This document shows positions 42,729 through 55,800 of a stretch of 64,000 nucleotides of DNA, in pieces (positions within the stretch are counted from its first letter, which is position 1; the number at the start of each line of letters is the position of its first letter). Source of the stretch: Syngnathus acus. Its lineage: Eukaryota; Chordata; Actinopteri; Syngnathiformes; Syngnathidae. Under the pieces are notes generated by a model. The model made no database searches. It saw only the letters and a program-made list of their open reading frames with translations, and was not told where the DNA came from. Location: assembly GCF_901709675.1 (NCBI RefSeq), contig NC_051106.1, positions 10,488,001 to 10,552,000 on the forward strand, read 5' to 3'. Both the position numbers and the translations under genes were made by a program.

Positions 42729-45243
42729 ATGGCGACTGCCGAACCGGTGAGCACTTTCTCGAGCAACTCCCTCTTCGTGGTATCTATCGTGCCATTTGCA
42801 CCTCGAAGCATTTCTCATGTCATATGTATGCATGCGGACTGCAGGATTACTCGCCACCTTGTTTTGACTTGAAGATCATGACAACGAGTTATGCGTAACC
42901 GCAAAAGGCACTATGCCGGAGACCTCGCAACTTTTAAACTGACGTTGAGGACTCGCTGTCCACTTTCAGTCAGCGTGCCCTAACGTTGCTGGCAATGTCA
43001 GAAACTTGACAAATAACAAACACTCATGAGCGATACACTATACGCACACACTCTTTTGATTCGGCGTGTCGTATCATTTGCATTGAGCGTAATTGTTGAT
43101 CCCTTTAACGACCTCCCCGACGATTTCTATTTCAGTGACTCACGGTTGTCTTGACGTATTGAACGAAAAGAACAAATGGATTAGCTTGAATTGTCTGTTG
43201 TGTTCAAAAGTTCGACAATGTACGTATTTGGTCATCATGCCGTTGTTGATCCAATCCTTTAGTAGGCGCAAGCACCAAATCTGTGTTTTATTCCGCCATC
43301 GAAAACAAAAATACAATATACATTGGAAATATTCCAATGGAGTTTTCAGTCTGCTCTCCTTGTTTGCTCCCATTAACACAAATTATTTAGAATAAAAGTC
43401 AAGTTCATGTGCTGTAAAAGATACTGATCTCAAATTACAACCGTAAACAAAGAGCTACCTGATCAAGTGCCAAGTAAAGTTCCCTTTTGCCTCGTTTTTC
43501 TAGGAAACCAACCTAAGTCCATCCCCGCCCAAAGAGGATGGAAGTGACGAGGCAAAAGAGGTTGGTCACATTGCGCACTGCCAAACCAAAAAGACCGTAC
43601 ACATTGAACATATTCCACTTGCAATCGAGTTTTTAGTCTGCTCTCCTTTTTGTCTCCCATGAACACTATTTATTTATAATAGAAGTCAAGTTCATGTGCT
43701 GTAAAATACACTGATCCCAAATTACAACCATAAACATAGAAGCGCTACTTGATGAAGTGCCCTTTCCCTCATTTGTTTTAGGAAAGCAGCCCAAGTCCGT
43801 CCCTGCCCAAAGAGGATGGAACTGATGACGCAAAAGAGGCTGGTCAGGAAATTGTGAGCCCAGAAGTCTACATCAAACACCCTCTGCAAAACAGGCAAGG
43901 CTCCACTTGTAACTGTGACGATCACAAATTAAAAACTACCCCCCCCCCGAAATATGCAGCTTAACTAGGATCCTCTCTCTCACATCTTTTTTTTTTATAT
44001 TCTCACCCCGACAGATGGTCTCTATGGTTCTTCAAGATCGACAAGAACAAAACATGGCAGGCCAACCTGAGACTCATCTCCAAATTTGACACAGTGGAAG
44101 ACTTTTGGGCGTAGGTTGCACCAAATCGCTTCACGCTCGGGCCCCTGTGTTAAGTTTTCAGCAGGGTTCTTTCAAAGTCGTAAAGGACGTTTGGCAGACC
44201 ACCACTTTCCACGCACCATTCAAACTGTCTGTGAGCATAGTTGCGATCCTCAACAAATGAGCTTGTTTGACTCCTCTGCCATGTCTTGTCTGCAGTCTGT
44301 ACAACCATATCCAGTTATCCAGCAATCTCATGTCAGGCTGCGATTACTCCCTTTTTAAGGTTTGTCTCATCAAGTCATGTCCAGTAGGCATGCCTTGAAT
44401 GACAGATGTCATATTGTCGTGCTTTTTTGAGTTTTACTTTGCATTTGAAGAAAAGCGTGGAGAAAAATGAATCATCCAATGTTATTGAAATGATTATGAA
44501 ATATGCAGGATGGTATTGAGCCCATGTGGGAGGATGAGAAGAACAAGCGTGGAGGACGCTGGTTGATCACACTCAACAAGCAGCAGAGAAGATTTGATCT
44601 GGACCGCTTTTGGTTAGAAACTGTACGTTTTCACTCTTTTTTTCGTATTATGGATTCAAAGAAAAAAAATACAGCTGCTCTACACGTAATTGTTTTGGAC
44701 TGCTCGGACGCAATATTTACCTCTGTTTCTTTGCTTTGGATGTTGAGTGAAAAAAAGAAGACCTGATTATTGATTTTTCCACCGTCACTTTTCCAGCTCT
44801 TGTGCTTAGTTGGAGAGGCCTTTGACGACTACAGCGATGAAGTCTGCGGCGCTGTGGTCAACATTCGCACTAAAGGGGATAAAATCGCTGTGTGGACATC
44901 AGACTCTGAAAACCGTGACGCTATCACACAAATAGGGTGAGGCAGTGAGTGAGGCAGTGAGTGAGTGAGGCAGTGAGTGAGTGAGGCAGTGAGTGAGGCA
45001 GTGAGTGAGTGAGGCAGTGAGTGAGTGAGGCAGTGAGTGAGGCAGTGAGTGAGTGAGGCAGTGAGTGAGGCAGTGAGTGAGGCAGTGAGTCTTTCCTCTT
45101 AATCACTTTTTTGTTTTCCTGCCAACAGGAGAGTTTACAAGGAGCGATTGGGGCTCCCCTTGAAGATGACTATTGGCTACCAATCTCACTTTGACACAGC
45201 AACCAAAAGTGGCTCCACCACCAAGAACAAATTTGTTGTTTGA
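42729..45243 (+). CDS. eif4e: eukaryotic translation initiation factor 4E (eIF4E-1 class)
   Basis: Binds the mRNA 5' cap and recruits eIF4G. Exons: 42729-42746, 43782-43894, 44015-44110, 44296-44359, 44509-44622, 44797-44936, 45129-45243. They give 219 residues (human 217). A second copy of exon 2 at 43504-43560 is in frame and could be included (238 residues). Cap-stacking tryptophans are in KTWQANL and EPMWEDE, with the third contact in AVWTSD. The eIF4G/4E-BP face has VEDFWALYNHIQL. The C-terminus [11 protein letters not shown] keeps the serine equivalent to Ser209. The exon 2 donor is GC rather than GT (caaaacag|gcaagg). The intron after 44936 opens with a minisatellite. Fish have several eIF4E-1 paralogues (eif4ea, eif4e1c); I cannot tell which this is. 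Confidence 0.95.
43300..43866 (+). repeat. eif4e: tandem duplication (about 278-bp unit) containing eif4e exon 2
   Basis: Intron text such as 'agtcaagttcatgtgctgta' and 'caaattacaacc' plus the exon beginning occurs twice, 278 bp apart (acceptors before 43504 and 43782). Both copies keep a pyrimidine tract, a tag acceptor and an open exon ([11 protein letters not shown] versus [11 protein letters not shown]). Many small substitutions show the duplication is not recent. Confidence 0.9.
44937..45089 (+). repeat. eif4e: GTGAGTGAGGCA minisatellite beginning at the eif4e intron 6 donor
   Basis: Immediately after exon end 44936 the intron reads gtgaggcagtgagtgaggca and repeats gtgagtgag/gcagtgag units for about 150 bp. 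The unit contains GTGAGT, a near-perfect 5' splice-site core, so the array offers many decoy donors. It is the reverse complement of the array at 31064-31255. Confidence 0.9.
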
Positions 45244-47710
45244 GAAGCGCTTATTGTGCTCCTTTTTCAACTTCTTGTCATATTTGTTGTTGGTGCATAT
45301 GCTTACTTTGCTGCAAAGACTGCGGAATGCAATCCACATGGAACGGAAACCGTCGTTTTAAAGTCACTGATGACACTGAAACGTCATTTGGAAGTAACGC
45401 TGGCTGTGTTTGGACTTTAATAGTCAGGTATGAAATTTGGGAGGATGAACACTAACACCAAATGGAAACGTATCCAATGAGTGATTGTATTACTAGAGGT
45501 TGCTATTTAGAGGGCTTTGTGGATTCTCGACGTAAAAGTATAGATCAAATTCTTTTTTTTTAATTGCAGTCAATCGTGAAATGCAACTGTATATTTTTCT
45601 ACAGCATGATTTTTTTGCTGTAATTGTGTAAGAAATGAAAGCCTTTAATTTATTCTATCTTGGAGACTGTTCAATTGGTAGAAGAGTTCCATGCTTCTTT
45701 TTTGCTCTGGCTTGCATGTAACAAATCTTCTTAGTCAATACTTCATGATTGATATTCTTTCGAGTGTTAATATAATTAAAAGAGGAATTTTGCAACGCTT
45801 TGCAATGAAATGGTTTTTATTGCCACATAAAAAGTACTCATCTTGCCTGAAATGAAAAACACTGGCAAGCTTCTCATAAAGGTTCCAACCAGATTAGCTG
45901 CTGCACCAGACCGTCATCCCACAATCCTTTCAAATGTCAGCGTAAATACAAGTTGGAAAGAAAAGGTTACTCCCAAAGAACATAGCTCCCTCCACGACTT
46001 GTTTCGACGTCAGCTGCTTTAAAAATGTCATTTGAATCCGAAAAATAATGCGCCACTCTTCAAGCGCAGCAAAGCTACGGGATAATGTGTCCAAGCGCTA
46101 AATGGCTGTCGGCCGTCCGATGAGGTCCTTGTTTAAGTGGCGTGATTGGGCTCGCGACCTTTAAAGGTCAACACACCATTCCTTCCTTTCCAGACAATCC
46201 TCGCAGCATGACGAGCCACCCACGAAACATCAGTCATGACATAGGAAACATGTCTTCAAATGTTTCATATTTGCCTTTTACAAGGTTCGACAGTTTAGTA
46301 CCAGCCTGGATAAGAGTAACAGTTTGTTATCCATAGCGTCGAGACCACCATAGTCAAGGCGGGCAGGTGGAATCCACTTGGGCTTGGAGCTCAAAATGCG
46401 CTTCCAAAAGGTTCTCAGGTCATCTGATTCAACAGGGGAGCTGAACTAAGCTATTTTATGGAGTCACTTGTCATTTTAAAGAAAGCAGACAAGCAGGTTG
46501 TCTGGGGAATTTCACTTGATCAGGAAGAAGAAGAGAAGCCAAGTGTCGTGCGCTAGTTATGAGTAGCGACCGTGTTCCCCTGTGAATGTATGATGGGAGC
46601 TCGAGCCACTTGGGCTTATTGCTTTTGAGTGGATTGATGAATTTCCCCAGGGTAGGCTACTTGCAGCCGTGCCGTGACGTGCAAAGCGCAATGGCTGGAT
46701 TTGGAAGCCACGTTTGCTACAATATCACACTTTGAGCCTTAACTTAGTTGCCATTTTTGTCACTCTGCTACTTTTGGACATTGTGACATTTTGTCTGAAT
46801 GAACAGAGTCATTAGTTCTGTATCATTTAGCGGGCCTTTCTCCTGTCGTCCGATCTCAGTGTGCTTGCGTTTTCACTTTGAGAACATTTGGCGTGTGTCA
46901 CACAATTATTTTCATTTGATGATTGCACATGAAGTCGTACTTTGTGGAACAAAGTAAGGAGCACAGTGATGGCAAGTTGCTTCCTGACTTCAAAAGACTA
47001 TATGGCTTACGCTACTGAGCACGTGCTGGATCGAATTGGCTTTGAAATGAGGCCAGCTCCAAGGTCTGTCTCCATAGGGTTGAAATGTGCAAGAATAACG
47101 GAGTGTAAATGAAAAGAAAAAACAAATAGAAGATTGCTGAACAATAAAGGCGAGCGTATCCATCATTTATGTGCTTCGCATGCATTGAAACATTGCTTTG
47201 GCAAAAAACACATTGAAAACTATGTCAGTCAACAATTCTTACATAGGTCGACTGGCACTAGTCTATATGGATCTTTGCACACTACATCCGTTGAAATGCT
47301 GATTAGCGCCCCAGATTGGCCTCGTGCACTTGCATGGGACTGATGAAACTATTCAACGCCTACCACTTCTTCATATTTGTTGTCAGTCATTTTCACTCAA
47401 GTGGATTGTGCAGCATGATTTCAATATATTGCCTTTGTTATTTGCTGATTCGCTCCTCTGGGGCACACAGAGTACAGTGAATGAGTTACATGTCAAACGC
47501 ACAATTGATTAGACAATATTCAAAATATAACCTAGAAAAATAGACAGCCACCCTTCCATTTTCTTCTGAGAAGCAAAACAGATTGAATGATTCCAATGAA
47601 GTGACTTTGATTACTGTCACCCAGCCTAAGATGGCTACTCCAGAACTGTCACTCTCATCACCTGACATTTTGAATTAGAAAATGTCCTCTTCCTTGTGTT
47701 GAATGACTTG

Positions 47711-47765
47711 AGGCTGGGAGGCTGGCTGGGAGGCTGGCAGGCAGGCAGGCTGGCAGGCTGGCTGG
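47711..47765. repeat. GGCT/GGCA mixed tetranucleotide array
   Basis: Interrupted ggct, gggag and ggca units. Confidence 0.8.
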
Positions 47766-48028
47766 CTTACTACGTCCGTGGGCGAGGCACAGAAGTGAAC
47801 GCGTCCCCACGGGAACGCGCACATGAGCGAGCGCTCATGATTGGGTCCATTCCCAGTTGACGCGCGCGCACACGTGTCACGTTAATCACTGACAGACACT
47901 TCCTTCCTCATTCAAATGTCCACACATGCACCAAGGACTAAGGCGATGGACGCTAAATGAGAGACGCTACCTACCACTGGGAAAGGCAAAAGAACCTTTG
48001 CACTGTGGACAACCAACTAAGTGCATGC

Positions 48029-48030
<2 letters not shown>

Positions 48031-48112
<82 letters not shown>
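48031..48112. repeat. (GA)n microsatellite
   Basis: About 41 perfect GA units. Confidence 0.95.
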
Positions 48113-48116
<4 letters not shown>

Positions 48117-49624
48117 CTGTCTACTTCCTACTAACACTTCTCTGCACGCGCGTCCATCCGTGCTGCCCACTCACAGTGATGGCAAACAACAAAAACACTA
48201 TGGATGACTCTTAGGAACTATTTTGCTGCGTATGAAGTTCAACTAAAAAAGATCAAACGGGGTTATGAGGATCCAAAATCTGACAATTTGGCTAATTTGC
48301 TGCAACTGAAAAAAAATGCATTCCACTTTCATAAAATGGTCATTTGTTATTTCTTTTTTTCATCTTTAACTCGCCCGGTAATGCAATTAACAATAGACCA
48401 AGTTGGAAAGCTTTTGAATCCAGCAAAGGCATTTGGCAGACTAGGGCAGAAGCTATTTTAGCTATACTCTCCTACTGACTGTTAATCACAAATCCATCAG
48501 TTAAATTTGGAGCGGCCGTGTCCAAATATCCTCCAAAGTCCGCCTTTTCAGTGGCATAATGTTGTTTTGCTGATTTCATTCAAACCTGCGAGCTGCACTA
48601 GCGGCCCGTGGCAGCTTGTAAAGCAGGTCGGCCGGCCCGAACCCTAAGCCTAGCAGGAATTGTGCCTCTTCTCCAGATTGGCCAGTATGAGCCTGATGTC
48701 AGCTCATGTACATTTTATCAATGGGGGTTCATTTGAATTGAGGCTTTTACTCTGAAGGGAGAAACACATCAGTCTTCCTGTTGCTGCTGGCTTGCTAACT
48801 GTCTTTTGCTCTAGCTCTCTCTCTCTCGCTCTCCATTTCTCCCTCTCTCTGTGACTCTCTTTTCTTGCCACGATCATTAAGCAGTGCGTGTATGTCTGGC
48901 AAAATGTGGAGCAGCCTTCGGGAGGGATGAGCTGCCGGGCAACTGAGGAGAAGGCCAGATAAGAGCAAAAAAAAAAAAAATCATTCAATCAAAGGGAAAA
49001 TCATTTTGTGAAGATCGTTTTTCCACGGAAGTCCCACGCAGAGAGAGGATTGCATTCTCACATTGTGCAAGTGTGTGTCACTCAGTTGGAGGGTGTGTGC
49101 GTGACTTCCAATCTGCGACGTAAAGGTGGATTTTGCCATGCAGACCAGCAGGTAACTAGGTAAGACTCGTGACAGACTCTCTTTGGAATTCTTTTTAGGA
49201 TTGCTTTTAAGAGATAACCCCGGCCAATATGACTCACTCTAGTGGTAACTCACAAAAAGAGCTATTGGCGTTGTGTTTCATCAGCGATGCTCAGTCATTT
49301 GGAAATGAACAAATGAAGGAATATAAGTAAGTAGCCCTTACGACGTCCTCTTGCTGACGGACGACACAAGATAATACGTATATGCTGTACCTCTCAGTTG
49401 GGAAGGTTTCGTGGGAAGACCAATGCGGTGCATTCGGTCGTGGCATTTTTGGTTTGGGGTAGGAAAACACTTTTTGGAAGGAATGAAAAGTGGTGTGAAA
49501 AGAGGACAAGAAGGTGTCAATGTGGCCATTGTTTCAGCGAATGAATTGACCAAACTCCATAAGGTGCATGTCCACCATGACGCACGCGGATGAAGTTGCC
49601 TGCCACAGTGCTGTGAGGCAAAGT

Positions 49625-49675
49625 GGCCTGCCTGCCTGCCTGCGTGGCTGCCTGCCTGCCTGCCTGCCTGCGTGG

Positions 49676-49774
<99 letters not shown>

Positions 49775-49799
49775 CGTGGCTGCCTGCCTGCCTGCGTGG

Positions 49800-49885
<86 letters not shown>

Positions 49886-49887
49886 TG
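49625..49887. repeat. long (CCTG)n array
   Basis: About 260 bp of cctg units with several cgtgg interruptions. The reverse-complement motif (CAGG) forms the long array at 59684-59868. Confidence 0.95.
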
Positions 49888-50278
49888 CAGCAGAGTAGCG
49901 CTGTCTGTGCTTTTATTGGCGCCCCCTGAGTGCACCAGGATCTAAAAAAACATACCTCAATGCTGACTTTAAGTAGGAGAAATAGGAATGAATTATAAAT
50001 GAGTTATGTCCCAGCTGAGGGACGCCCGTCTCACTTTGATTGGAAGCAATGTGGTGAGCTAAATGTGTGCAAATTAAGTCGGATTCTCCTAAGAAGGCAG
50101 AGATGGCAAAAAGAAAATGGACGTTCAAAACCACTATTGGCTCATCGATGACCTGTCGTGTTTTCTTGCGAGGATTGAAATGCAGCTTTTCGCTACAAAA
50201 TGTAAGCAGGTGCAGGCAGGGACTTTGACAAGCCTGCTGTCTCCAAACCAGAGGGATGCTAATGGAGGAGAGCCACCA

Positions 50279-50565
50279 TGCAGGCAGGCAGGCAGGCGGG
50301 CAGGCAAGGCAAGGCATTACCGCTGCTAGACAGAGCGAGCCGAGGAGGGACTGCATCCGTGAGTGCTTGTGTGAGGTGTTTCCATGGCAACCTGACAGGG
50401 GTGTGTTTGGTCCCCGGAGATGGTGCCAAACTAGACGGCACAGAGAGAGAGAGAGATGGACGCAGAAGAGAAAACTCCCCCTTGTTAAGGGGGATGGGAA
50501 GGAAGGAAGGAAGGAAGGAAGGAAGGAAGGAAGGAAGGAAGGAAGGAAGGAAGGAAGGAAGGAAG
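50279..50565. repeat. (GGCA)n and (GGAA)n arrays
   Basis: GGCA units at 50279-50312, GGAA units (about seventeen) at 50497-50565, and the complementary (TTCC)n at 50641-50660. Confidence 0.9.
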
Positions 50566-51389
50566 GAGCGTTTACCTCATCCTATTGTTTGTTTGCTCCT
50601 CTCCCTCCCCGCTGTGCTTGCCTGGCTAATATCCTCAACCTTCCTTCCTTCCTTCCTTCTATTTGTGTCACGAGAGGCAGGCGGTTCCAACAGAAAAGCC
50701 GATGCATGCCATCAAGCCCCCCCTTGAGTTGCTCTTAAATAGATTCATGGCGTCTTTTGCATCAATTCAATCCACTTTATGATTGAATTAATGAGCTAGT
50801 ATTCTTGCCAAAAACAGCTGCTGTTGTTGTCTTGGTACTTGTTCCTTTCACAGACTGTCAATGTTGGGGAAAACAAACTTGAAAAGGAAATCAATAGCAC
50901 GGTTCACGGCAAAAGTGTTGCTCCTATTATTCATTGTTTAATCATTTTCCAAGAATTGTGCCAGAAATTCAGTGGACCTACAGTAATTCAGTCATTATGT
51001 ACATTACATACTGTACATGTGATTATAAATGCTTAACGGTCAAAAATAACAAAACATCAAATGAAAATATCCCCTAAAAAAAAAATCCCCATTTACATTC
51101 GCAAGGTTGTCAGAAGCAACAAGTGTGATCACATTTCTTTCTCCATCGTACCATTTTTTTGAATTTCCAAACTCCTTTTTGGAGAGGAGAACATTTTCTC
51201 TCTTCTGATGTAAATGCAGTTGACACCATTTATTTAATGGCCCACCAATTCATATTGAGGAAATCCTTGTAGTATTTGTTTCCACTGCTGTGCTATCTGC
51301 GCAGCAATATGCCTGCCGTGCAACCAGTTGAACAAACAAGAATTCGACACCATAAACAAAAGACACGTACAACAACGCTACGAATAGGG

Positions 51390-51715
51390 AGGGAACTCTC
51401 TCCCCCCTTGGCTGCGTAGCGTCCTGTACTTTTGCGCTCTATTCTGACTGTCTGCTGTATGCACACTTGCTCCGTTTTGCTCCTCTTATTTATTGTGTTA
51501 TTTGTTTATTTATTATTTATTCATCACTCTTACTTATTCATTGTTTGTGCCTTCTTGTTTTTATTTTGTGTTGTTTACTTGTATGTCTATCGTGTACTAT
51601 GTCTTGTCACCGTGGAATAGTGGAAACGTCATTTCGATTTCTTTGTGTGTCTTGGCATGTGAAGAGATTGACAATAAAGCAGACTTTGACTTTTGACTTT
51701 TTGACTTTGAACATA
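51390..51715 (+). mobile_element. 5'-truncated LINE 3' end (Rex1-like)
   Basis: The order gggaactctctcccccct, a T/A-rich block of ttattta words, gtcaccgtggaatagtggaa, acgtcatttcgatttctttg and attgacaataaagcagactt matches the 3' end of the abundant fish Rex1-type LINE. It ends in repeated tgactttt words. Only the tail is present, as expected from truncated retrotransposition. Confidence 0.75.
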
Positions 51716-52786
51716 CGTACGTACGTACGTACACGTGAGCTGCCGGTCATCTGACTGATGAGACTTGCTGAAATCAATAGACAACGTGGAGTGCGATGCA
51801 AAAAGAGGAACAAAACCAAAGCAAGCAAAGTGTGCTAAACCAAACGTAAAGGGAGCAGGAAAAGTCCCGACAGGTGTGCTTTAGCAGCATTTCTTTTGTT
51901 TCCCCCTGGAATGTGATCAAATAGCTGCAAGGCCAAAGCAAACTCTCATTTGAATCGATCATGCTATTTTGGAATTGGGAAAAACAAGGCGCTTCAACTT
52001 TGACAATTGTGTCAAGAACTCTGCTTAAATCAGGCAAGTTCCATTCGAATAGCAACATATCCAGCCAAAGAAAAAATCCCATCATAATTTGCCCACAGTA
52101 CTCGGACAGCTTACGTGGAGCCAAGCCAAGAGAGCTGGCTGGCAGTGTTGGAAAGATGTCATGAAGTGCAGGGGAAAAGGTTTTCACAATTGCCATGGGA
52201 GATTTGAAAGGCTTGACGTAGTCAACCTAAAACCGGGATGGCCCCTAACCCTTATTTCGTTCGTTATTATTCTTACTAATAAAGACGCAGTATTATTCGT
52301 CATCATCATTATGATCTTCACTATCAATGAAGTGAACAGACAGATTTGGAGTTGGGCCTACTTGGAATTTGGGAAAACTGACATTGCTTGTGTCCAAATC
52401 ATCTCTGCAAATCTGTCTGGAAGCCAGCCATTTAGAGTGGTGCCAGATTGTGAGCGTGATTGACATCATAGCGTACATTGATTTTCTTCATTCATGACTT
52501 GGCAGCCCGACTGAGGGAGGATCCGGGGTCAGACAAAGCTTGGACTGGACACGTTTCACTTGGAAATGTAAGTCTTGCGGCCAAGGTTGTTGTTGTTGTT
52601 GTCGTCGTAGATGTTGCCGGTTTGTCTCCAAATTGCATACGCAGCAACTAATGGAATTATAAGAAAGCGTCATGATTGTGTTGATAGTGTGATTTGATTT
52701 TGTGCGAGATGTCGCATCCAAAGCGTATTTGGTTTGACTCATCAGCTGCTCCTTGTCCTTTGGGTCTTCAGGTGGTTGACCATCCG

Positions 52787-52787
<1 letters not shown>

Positions 52788-52880
<93 letters not shown>

Positions 52881-52893
52881 GCACACACACACT
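52788..52893. repeat. (AC)n microsatellite
   Basis: About 50 AC units with one cgcg interruption. Confidence 0.95.
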
Positions 52894-55800
52894 TGTGTGT
52901 CCTTAAATGCCAGCAATCCGAGCTGGCGATGGATCCATTGACTTGACATTTTGTCCCAGTTGTTCAAGTAGTGGCTTCGGAGACCTTTTGCTTGTTCACT
53001 CGCCAGGCCATGTTTACTTGTTATGGTAGCTGAATGTTGAGTTTGACTGGAGGGCCCTTTTGCATTGCAGATGTGCCTTTCTGTAGGCGTCGCAACAAAC
53101 TCAAGGTTTCCCCATCTCCGCTGCTTGCTTCAAATTCATCAGTGGTGCGTGGGAATTTCACAGCTCAATAATGTGACTATTTTTTTTTTTTTCTTTTGTT
53201 CAGGTACGGCGCACCTCCTCGTGCATAATCCTCCTCTGCTTTTTCTCACACACTCCAGGGCTCCAAGCACAGGGGAGGTTTCATGTTGAAAAACAAAAGG
53301 AAGGACCTTGCTGGTAAGGAAGCTGCACACGTGTCATCCCCATATTAATATCGTAATTATAATTACCAATACAATAATAATAACACAAGCCAAAATGACA
53401 ATCTCTGTGCCTTTAGTAGCCTTCCAAAAATCAAAACATTCATCGTGTTTACTCTCAACTGGTGATCAACCAAACGGAATTATAGACAGCAGAGCCAGGT
53501 AGTCATTGTTGACGAGAGCCTCAAACAAATGGATAGTGCAACCTTCAAATGCGCACAACCCACCTGGCTGTCACCTGGCTTGATTAACTTTGAATGAGGT
53601 TGTGTATTGCCGCAATCAAAAAAGCTGACATGAGCAACATTCTTTTGGCTTTGGCCTTGTTCGCCACCAACTTCCATTGTTTTACACTTGATGTCTGCAC
53701 GTTCCCACAAATGCCAACCATTTGAAAATGGATAAATGTACAATCCAAAACACGTGTGTAAAATCACAAATAGGTACGTATATTTGTCGATCCCAAAGAC
53801 ACTAGTAGTGGATGTACTTGTGTGAATCATCTGGACACAGATTTCTCCCCATAAATCTGCAAATTGCATGATAAAATGAGACAACAGATAGAAACAAAAC
53901 AGTTGTATTCATCTGTAACCCCTCTCATTTCAAATACATTTAGTTGAAATATTTGTATTATAATGCAGTATAATATGATCCTTTTCAGCAGTCTTACTGT
54001 CTTATTCAACATGACTCTGTTGGCCCTCTGTTGGCCGTCTGCCACGGCGGCATATTATGGCAACGTTAGCTCGGAGAATGCTGACTCAGCAGGGGATTAT
54101 TGAGACCGGTGCAATTAAAGGATTAGTGAGAGTCACACCAATTTCCTTTGTTCTCACCGTAATAAAACAAGCCTAGGCGCAATGCACTAGATGTGCAAAT
54201 CGACTACATGCCACTATTGGGGGGGCAAAATCCAATTTTCACTTCAGTTTGTGCTTTGTACAATTGTAAAAGAAACGTGGCATTGACAAACATAATACAG
54301 GAGCAGAAATTGGTCAAAAAGGGAAGAGGAACGCTTTGACTCGCCGCTATGCTGGCAAGCTTCCTCTCCAAAGTGCGCTAAATAGGTCCCTTCAGGCATT
54401 CCCATCTGGAAATCGCAAAAATATGCAGAATTGGGATGCTTTGATGAAGCTCACCACCCTAAAATGATCCCATCCCAGCCCATCCTGGCAATGCTGCCTG
54501 AAGCCTTGGATGAGTCATGTTTAAGAGATTCTCTTTAGTGGCAGGATGGTGTGGTGGTCATCATAGTTAGTTCTCAGGCCATCTGCTTCTGGCTGCCAAA
54601 CGTGTCCAGGCAACGCATAGGAAGAAATACAGCAACAGGAAGAGAGTGTCAAGAACAGATTGAGTCTCGCAAATCATCCTGTTCGGTGGCATCGGATCCA
54701 AAAGCGGCTCCTGATTGCGTTTGGATTTGGAGGAAGGGCCGTGTGAGCGTTGAGCGCAAATCAACTCGTAGAGTAAGTGCACATAGAAACAAAGCCCAGC
54801 CCAAACACCTGCCGCACACGCACACACACGTGTGTGGATTCCATGGGCAGCCGGCTGCATTCTTAATGTGAAGCGCTGGAAGGAACAGGAATCCTATTCA
54901 AAGCAGCAATGCGGCCTTTGTGTTTCCTCTCAGCCGGTGCCGACACGCACGCACGCACGCATGCACGCACGCTCCCTCCCGCCCGACGGGCAACGCATCT
55001 GCTCGTTAAGGATGAATGCGTTAGTTTGTCATTGGATGGTGGCGGCTGATTCCTTCATGCATCCTTTGGTTCCTTTTTTGGCCTAACTGGGCTGATGCTG
55101 GACGTTGATGCTACTCCCTACAGTGTGGGCAATGTTGAATCCCATCCTCAGCATGAAATTACAAGTTTTACTTGTGATTTGGTTGGAAATGATGAATCAG
55201 CGTGCACGCTCTCATCTGCTCAGCGCCAAACCCATAGCACTTCATCTTGAGGACTTTGGCAGAGCACGTTGCGTCTCCTCGCTGGCTGAGCGACGGCAAT
55301 TTCTGTTCCACGGGCCCCAGAGCGCCTGACCATTTGCTGGCAGAAAGTAACCGACACTTTCAAGCGGGTGAAACCGGGTGACACAGGTCAGGTACAACAA
55401 ATTTGCTGAATTTGATCTAGGCACAGACAGCGTGCAACAAACCCTGTGAGTCACTGTAGAAATAAATGAAAGGCATTGTTATCATTATTATGGTCATTAC
55501 TATTATCATTATCATGGTGTGTGCGTGTGTGTGTGTCGGGGGAAATGGGTGCCTGGCGTTGGGGGTTGTCAAACCTACACAAAGCAACCATCGGGGTTTG
55601 CAGCGGGCAACTCCAATTCCTAGTAGCACCACCTGTTGCTTTGGGACTGCACTTAACAGCCTCCAATTGGATTTCTTTCCAACAAAGGAACAAATGTGTT
55701 TTTCTATTTGCCTAAATGTCCCGATGCGTCTAAGTGACCGATGCAATGCTCACTCCTGCATAGATCATATCAGGACAGCACAGTATTCCAGGCTAGAATA

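Noticed and set aside
45816-45821. Minus-strand AATAAA suggesting a gene convergent with eif4e
   Set aside because: No minus-strand coding exon could be found in the following 17 kb; a lone hexamer is not enough.
49568-49945. Long frame of repeated Cys-Leu-Pro-Ala units, resembling a repetitive structural or antifreeze protein
   Set aside because: It is a mechanical reading of the (CCTG)n array. Similar frames exist on the opposite strand, and there is no start context, signal peptide or gene structure.
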